64,000 nt of DNA from Croceifilum oryzae (GTDB lineage: Bacteria; Bacillota; Bacilli; Thermoactinomycetales; Thermoactinomycetaceae), in the NCBI RefSeq assembly GCF_030814315.1, contig NZ_JAUSUV010000012.1:1-64000 (forward strand), in the 5' to 3' direction. Below the pieces are notes generated by a model. That model was not told the DNA's origin. It worked only from the letters and a program-made list of their open reading frames with translations, and did no database searches. Position numbers and translations under genes: made by a program. Below are positions 61,143 through 64,000 of the stretch, piece by piece (position 1 is the first letter of the stretch; each line of letters opens with the position of its first letter).

Positions 61143-62081
61143 TTACTCCCCTCCGTAACCGCTGGCAACTACGCTGGCGTTCTCATCTTCAAAATGACAA
61201 TCTGTACGAGTTGTAATGACAAAGTCTGTTCTACGTGCTTTCGGAACACGATCTGGCTCTACTTTAATATCTCGATAGAGTCCATAAACTAAATTGCTTG
61301 GTGGTGCAAGCAATGCACTTCCCATTGGCATCTGCGGTACATACTCCAGCTTAATTCCTTTATACGACAACTCGATTGCTCCTGTTTTGGCTGCATCTCC
61401 TAATGCGGTTTCACGTAGCCCCAACTTCTCACGGTAATCGTCGAGGATATCCCATGTTACGTAATATCGCCACTGGGTTAAGTCTGTAAGGTATTTCTTC
61501 GGACAAGCATCTAGCATTTTCTTTAATAGACTCTCTACTTCTACATTTACAAACTGGCCAGCATTGGGAGCTGTAGCCACTCCCGTTACTCGGTTCGCCG
61601 ATTTCTTGAGCCAACCATCCGTGATGCTAAGAAGCTCGTCGGGGGATGATTTGTCTCCAGCAAGGTACAAGTATTCTAAGTCTCTACCTGATGCCTCGCC
61701 CAATAGTTGCAGCACTGTATCTTCAAACTTCCCACGCTCGATATTGTCTTCCAATGTATGGTCGGTGAGACCAACAAACCCACCTAATTCTTCCGAGGTA
61801 AGTTTATTTACTGCAGTAGTTACCTTTTGCTCATTGCTAATATCCTTCTGTTCACCGCCCGTCTTTTTCAAAATACGACCTGCGAACATCACTCTATCGA
61901 TTTCACGAGTATGGGAATTCATATCGAGCCGACGTGCAGATCGAAGTAAAGGGGTGGAATTCTCCACCACTCGGATAAATTGCTGTGCTTTCTGTGGAGT
62001 AAGTAAACTTGATCCGATATCAGAACGGGTAATCGCTTTAATCGTTGCGTTAAGCTTGGTTAAGATATTTTGTGTGTCCAT
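61143..62081 (-). CDS. Phage major capsid protein
   Basis: 312 residues. The N-terminal arm (NILTKLNATIKAITRSDIGSSLLTPQKAQQF), E-loop/spine region and the conserved PKARRTDFVITTRTDCHFEDENASVVASGYG C-terminus are like HK97-fold capsid proteins. There is no scaffold gene next to it; the XkdF-like protein upstream may supply that role. Follows XkdF by 18 bp. Confidence 0.8.
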   Translation of the reverse strand: MDTQNILTKLNATIKAITRSDIGSSLLTPQKAQQFIRVVENSTPLLRSARRLDMNSHTREIDRVMFAGRILKKTGGEQKDISNEQKVTTAVNKLTSEELGGFVGLTDHTLEDNIERGKFEDTVLQLLGEASGRDLEYLYLAGDKSSPDELLSITDGWLKKSANRVTGVATAPNAGQFVNVEVESLLKKMLDACPKKYLTDLTQWRYYVTWDILDDYREKLGLRETALGDAAKTGAIELSYKGIKLEYVPQMPMGSALLAPPSNLVYGLYRDIKVEPDRVPKARRTDFVITTRTDCHFEDENASVVASGYGGE

Positions 62082-62099
62082 TGATTAATCTCTCCTTAG

Positions 62100-62990
62100 T
62101 TAAATTCGGATGCCAAAGGCATTACGAGTAGGTGGTTCTGGATCGGCAGGCTCCGATGATACGTCTTGATCCTGTCCTTTTAGCTTTTTGGAACCAAAAA
62201 AAAGCCCATACGACTTGGACTTTTCTGCAACGTTTTCTATTTCTCTTATCTTGGAAAGAAGTGCTTCGTATTCGTCCTTCGATAAAGTAACACTCTCTTC
62301 TGCTACATCTACTCCCTCATGTGAATCTATGGCTTCAGAAGAGTTGATTGCTTCCCCTTCGTCCTTGGTAGAAGCTCCTATCTCTTCCACAGCCTTATCA
62401 ACAGCTTTTTTAACCGTCTCTTCCACGAAAGATTGCATTTCCTCATTATCCATCTGCTCTCCTCCAGTTGATTCTTCTTCACCTTTGTAGACTGATAACA
62501 ATTGTTTTAACTTGGCAAACAAGCCATCTGGTAAATCTTCTTTCCCCTTTGACTTCACAACTAAGAACTTGGCTTTGGGCACACACGGCTCGTCCACAAG
62601 ACTAACAGCGTTAACAATCCAATCCTCTCCGAGATCCTTGAGAGTGATTCGTTTTAATGCCGTTTGTATCTCTTGATTAGATTGATTCTTCATAACAGCT
62701 TGGGGAATCCCCATAATAGAGAAGCCTGTTAGTTTGCCTTTCTTCACATTTGACCAAGCTGATTCATCCGTCACACGAACCCCTAGCATCCACGATCCTT
62801 GAGGAACAGTTACATCATCAAAGGTGAGATCCACAGGGGTTATATAGGATTCAACGAGACTCCCGACATTGTTTAATGAGTGCTGCAAGTCGATATTCGC
62901 ATACTTTTCTACGAATCGATGGGCGACTTCTTCTATTTTTTCTTTGTTTACCTTGTCTCCGTCATGATCTGGCTCGTTAGGAACCAACAC
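62100..62990 (-). CDS. xkdF: XkdF-like prohead protease/scaffold protein, start disturbed
   Basis: 296 residues from GTG 62990, but the frame is open further upstream: RIVHGPVLVPNEPDHDGDKV continues conserved XkdF-type sequence back to about 63050. No ATG, GTG or TTG exists in that upstream part; AGGAG (63060-63064) sits 9 nt before an ATC codon (63048-63050), as if an ATG was lost. The body (LQHSLNNVGSLVESYITPVDL, WMLGVRVTDESAW, GKLTGFSIMG, VSLVDEPCVPKAKF) matches the XkdF family, with an acidic C-terminal coiled coil. Likely impaired or starting inefficiently. Confidence 0.72.
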   Translation of the reverse strand: MLVPNEPDHDGDKVNKEKIEEVAHRFVEKYANIDLQHSLNNVGSLVESYITPVDLTFDDVTVPQGSWMLGVRVTDESAWSNVKKGKLTGFSIMGIPQAVMKNQSNQEIQTALKRITLKDLGEDWIVNAVSLVDEPCVPKAKFLVVKSKGKEDLPDGLFAKLKQLLSVYKGEEESTGGEQMDNEEMQSFVEETVKKAVDKAVEEIGASTKDEGEAINSSEAIDSHEGVDVAEESVTLSKDEYEALLSKIREIENVAEKSKSYGLFFGSKKLKGQDQDVSSEPADPEPPTRNAFGIRI

Positions 62991-63114
62991 GGGGCCATGT
63001 ACAATTCTTTTTTCATTGCTTTTATATATTACAGGTGCTATTAATTCGATACTATATCTCTCCTATTCATATTGCCTTTTGATAGGGCATATATTGTCCG
63101 TAGACATAGAAAGA

Positions 63115-63134
63115 ACACCACCGTGAGGAGGTGT
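63115..63134 (+). promoter_or_regulatory. Shine-Dalgarno-masking hairpin of mini-gene 1
   Basis: ACACC-CC (63115-63122) pairs with GG-GGTGT (63127-63134) around the loop GTGA. The right arm is the ribosome-binding site of mini-gene 1, so the hairpin would hide it. Confidence 0.6.
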
Positions 63135-63140
63135 ATATCA

Positions 63141-63191
63141 ATGTTTCGTTGGCTGTTTCCAATAACTATCATCATAATTATTAACAAATGA
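63141..63191 (+). CDS. Mini-gene 1: 16-residue hydrophobic peptide
   Basis: Reads MFRWLFPITIIIIINK and then TGA. GAGGAGGTG lies 8 nt upstream. A basic start, Ile-rich core and polar end resemble small membrane toxins such as Ibs; no homology is claimed. A terminator hairpin follows at 63205-63236, giving a complete tiny transcription unit. Confidence 0.5.
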   Translation: MFRWLFPITIIIIINK

Positions 63192-63204
63192 TATTCAACC
63201 ACTT

Positions 63205-63236
63205 AAGAGTGATTACTGCCATAATCGCTCTTTTTT
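63205..63236 (+). terminator. Terminator of mini-gene 1
   Basis: AAGAG-GATT pairs with AATC-CTCTT with an 8-nt loop, followed by TTTTTT. Confidence 0.75.
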
Positions 63237-63468
63237 CAGTTATCCCTACAGATATACCATATAAGCAATTATTCTAAGGTACGATAATGTACTATTATCA
63301 TACTCTAGATACGGTTAACATGGGGATTTGCGGACATGTCCGAAAAGGTCCCTCCCAATTTTTGAACGCTTCTTTCTCTACACTATATGATCCTTTTGTT
63401 TTTTTACTACATATTCCTTTAGTAAACAACTAATATGCAGATTTTCACACTATGATTGCACAGATATA

Positions 63469-63521
63469 AACAATATTCTAAGGTATGATAATGTACTATT
63501 ATCATACCTTAGAATATTGTT
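63469..63521. repeat. 24-bp perfect inverted repeat
   Basis: Left arm 63469-63492 (AACAATATTCTAAGGTATGA, then TAAT), 5-nt centre GTACT, right arm 63498-63521 exactly complementary. A diverged second copy with the same centre begins at about 63266 (ATTATTCTAAGGTACGATAA...), together with a shared ACAGATATA lead, so a unit was duplicated. It lies between mini-genes 1 and 2. Confidence 0.88.
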
Positions 63522-63673
63522 AAGAAAGAGCTCTCGCAGTAATATAGCCTCTAATCCGACACCGATAATTAATGCACTCTATCACCTGTACTCTGATATA
63601 AAAATTACCTCTAGTTCTAGCTCTAATAAAGTAGGCGTATCTTATAATGCATTGTTCTTTAAATGCAAAGTAA

Positions 63674-63696
63674 CCTCCTTCGAGAAAGAAAGGAGG
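63674..63696 (+). promoter_or_regulatory. Shine-Dalgarno-masking hairpin of mini-gene 2
   Basis: CCTCCTT (63674-63680) pairs with AAGGAGG (63690-63696) around a 9-nt loop; the right arm is the ribosome-binding site of mini-gene 2. Confidence 0.65.
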
Positions 63697-63704
63697 GAAT
63701 ATTC

Positions 63705-63743
63705 ATGATAAACATAAAAATCACGATTGTTATAAAGAGATAA
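63705..63743 (+). CDS. Mini-gene 2: 12-residue peptide
   Basis: Reads MINIKITIVIKR and then TAA. AAAGGAGGG lies 8 nt upstream. A terminator (63753-63786) follows. Layout is the same as mini-gene 1: masking hairpin, peptide, terminator. Confidence 0.45.
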   Translation: MINIKITIVIKR

Positions 63744-63752
63744 TTCATTTTT

Positions 63753-63786
63753 AGAGGGTGATTATGACGGTAATCACTCTCTTTTT
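63753..63786 (+). terminator. Terminator of mini-gene 2
   Basis: GAG-GTGATTA pairs with TAATCAC-CTC, followed by TTTTTAT. The arms resemble those of the mini-gene 1 terminator (GTGATTA/TAATCAC against GTGATTA/TAATCGC), so the two units are related. Confidence 0.75.
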
Positions 63787-63808
63787 ATGCTATAATTTTC
63801 ATTTTTTT

Positions 63809-63843
63809 ACACCCATACAGTACAAATGGTACTGTATGGGTGT
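63809..63843. repeat. 15-bp perfect inverted repeat
   Basis: ACACCCATACAGTAC (63809-63823), loop AAATG, and GTACTGTATGGGTGT (63829-63843). It lies between mini-genes 2 and 3, in the place the 24-bp repeat holds between units 1 and 2. Confidence 0.88.
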
Positions 63844-63963
63844 CACTACAACACTATATGGGGTTATCACCTCATTATGACTACTTTAGTTAAACTCCAT
63901 ATGATAAAACTATGGTTCTAAGCTTTCATACTACAGGCATACCTTGTAATTGAAATACAAAAT

Positions 63964-64000
63964 ACCTCCTTCAGAGAGACAAGGAGGTGGACATAATGAT
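63964..64000 (+). promoter_or_regulatory. Shine-Dalgarno-masking hairpin and start of mini-gene 3 (cut by the window edge)
   Basis: ACCTCCTT (63964-63971) pairs perfectly with AAGGAGGT (63981-63988) around a 9-nt loop. An ATG follows at 63996-63998 with correct spacing; the coding part lies beyond the window. Confidence 0.6.

Larger units (their letters stand above)
62991..64000. other. 1-kb region upstream of the prophage with hairpins and mini-genes
   Basis: No gene of normal size. Contents: the frame of the XkdF-like gene up to 63050, three plus-strand mini-genes (63141, 63705, 63996), several strong inverted repeats (63469-63521, 63809-63843), a 12-bp palindrome CGGACATGTCCG at 63331-63342, and no portal, terminase or integrase gene. 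It therefore marks the broken edge of the prophage. Confidence 0.6.

Noticed and set aside
63517-63708. 63-codon plus-strand open frame in the mini-gene region
   Set aside because: Ser/Lys-rich product without a Shine-Dalgarno sequence; it runs through the masking hairpin of mini-gene 2.

Overview
The window looks like the chromosome of a spore-forming, low-GC Gram-positive bacterium of the order Bacillales. The main reasons are the B. subtilis-like gene order (tsaE-tsaB-rimI-tsaD / ABC-F / rex-tatC / groES-groEL; acpS-ydcC-alr-ndoAI-ndoA-rsbUVW-sigB with tex and cmpA beyond), a perfect CIRCE element, a guanine riboswitch ahead of guaA, and a cortex morphogenetic protein gene. A Thermoactinomycetaceae member is my best guess, but that is inference. 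All calls come from reading the sequence and its translations; no database search was run.

Left part (1-41.5 kb), core genome, mostly on the minus strand. It opens with the 5' end of a 16S rRNA gene and two rRNA-type promoters, then a membrane-anchored metalloprotease, a GNAT acetyltransferase, a purine permease with guaA under a guanine riboswitch, a cation efflux gene with a tandemly duplicated 3' end, groESL, tatC, rex, a folate cyclo-ligase, an ABC-F ATPase, a DnaA-box cluster, the t6A operon, and a cluster of 11 tRNA genes. Next come a two-component system divergent from an RND exporter, a BI-1 family protein, a beta-hydroxyacid dehydrogenase, tex/cmpA, a short sigB operon lacking rsbR/S/T/X, the NdoA toxin-antitoxin pair, alr, ydcC and acpS. 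An alkaline phosphatase and a polyamine ABC transporter (potABCD) with its XRE-cupin regulator close this part.

Middle part (41.5-51 kb), an AT-rich accessory island built around secreted peptides. A 448-residue HTH-TPR regulator of the RRNPP type is followed 5 bp later by a 49-residue exported propeptide, a typical quorum-sensing pair. Converging on it is an operon for an AS-48/circularin-type circular bacteriocin: precursor, Yip1-like protein, large membrane protein, ABC ATPase, SpoIIM/DUF95 protein and a 58-residue likely immunity protein. Upstream lie two paralogous 58/59-residue membrane proteins and a secreted protein with a WWGW motif that may be a second toxin. At the island's left edge, a secreted protein/membrane protein pair is flanked by seven TGTGGTCA-type repeats on one side and a 36-bp perfect palindrome carrying the same motif on the other.

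Right part (51.2-63 kb), a siphovirus-type prophage on the minus strand: XkdF-like protein, capsid, connectors, tail tube, tail chaperones joined by a probable +1 frameshift, tape measure, a Dit with a large insertion, Tal, XhlA, holin and amidase. Portal and terminase are absent and the XkdF gene seems to have lost its start codon, so the element looks incomplete. The last kilobase carries an array of tiny plus-strand genes (12-16 codons). Each has its Shine-Dalgarno sequence locked in a hairpin, and the two complete ones end in terminators; this is a candidate undescribed type I toxin-like or leader-peptide array.
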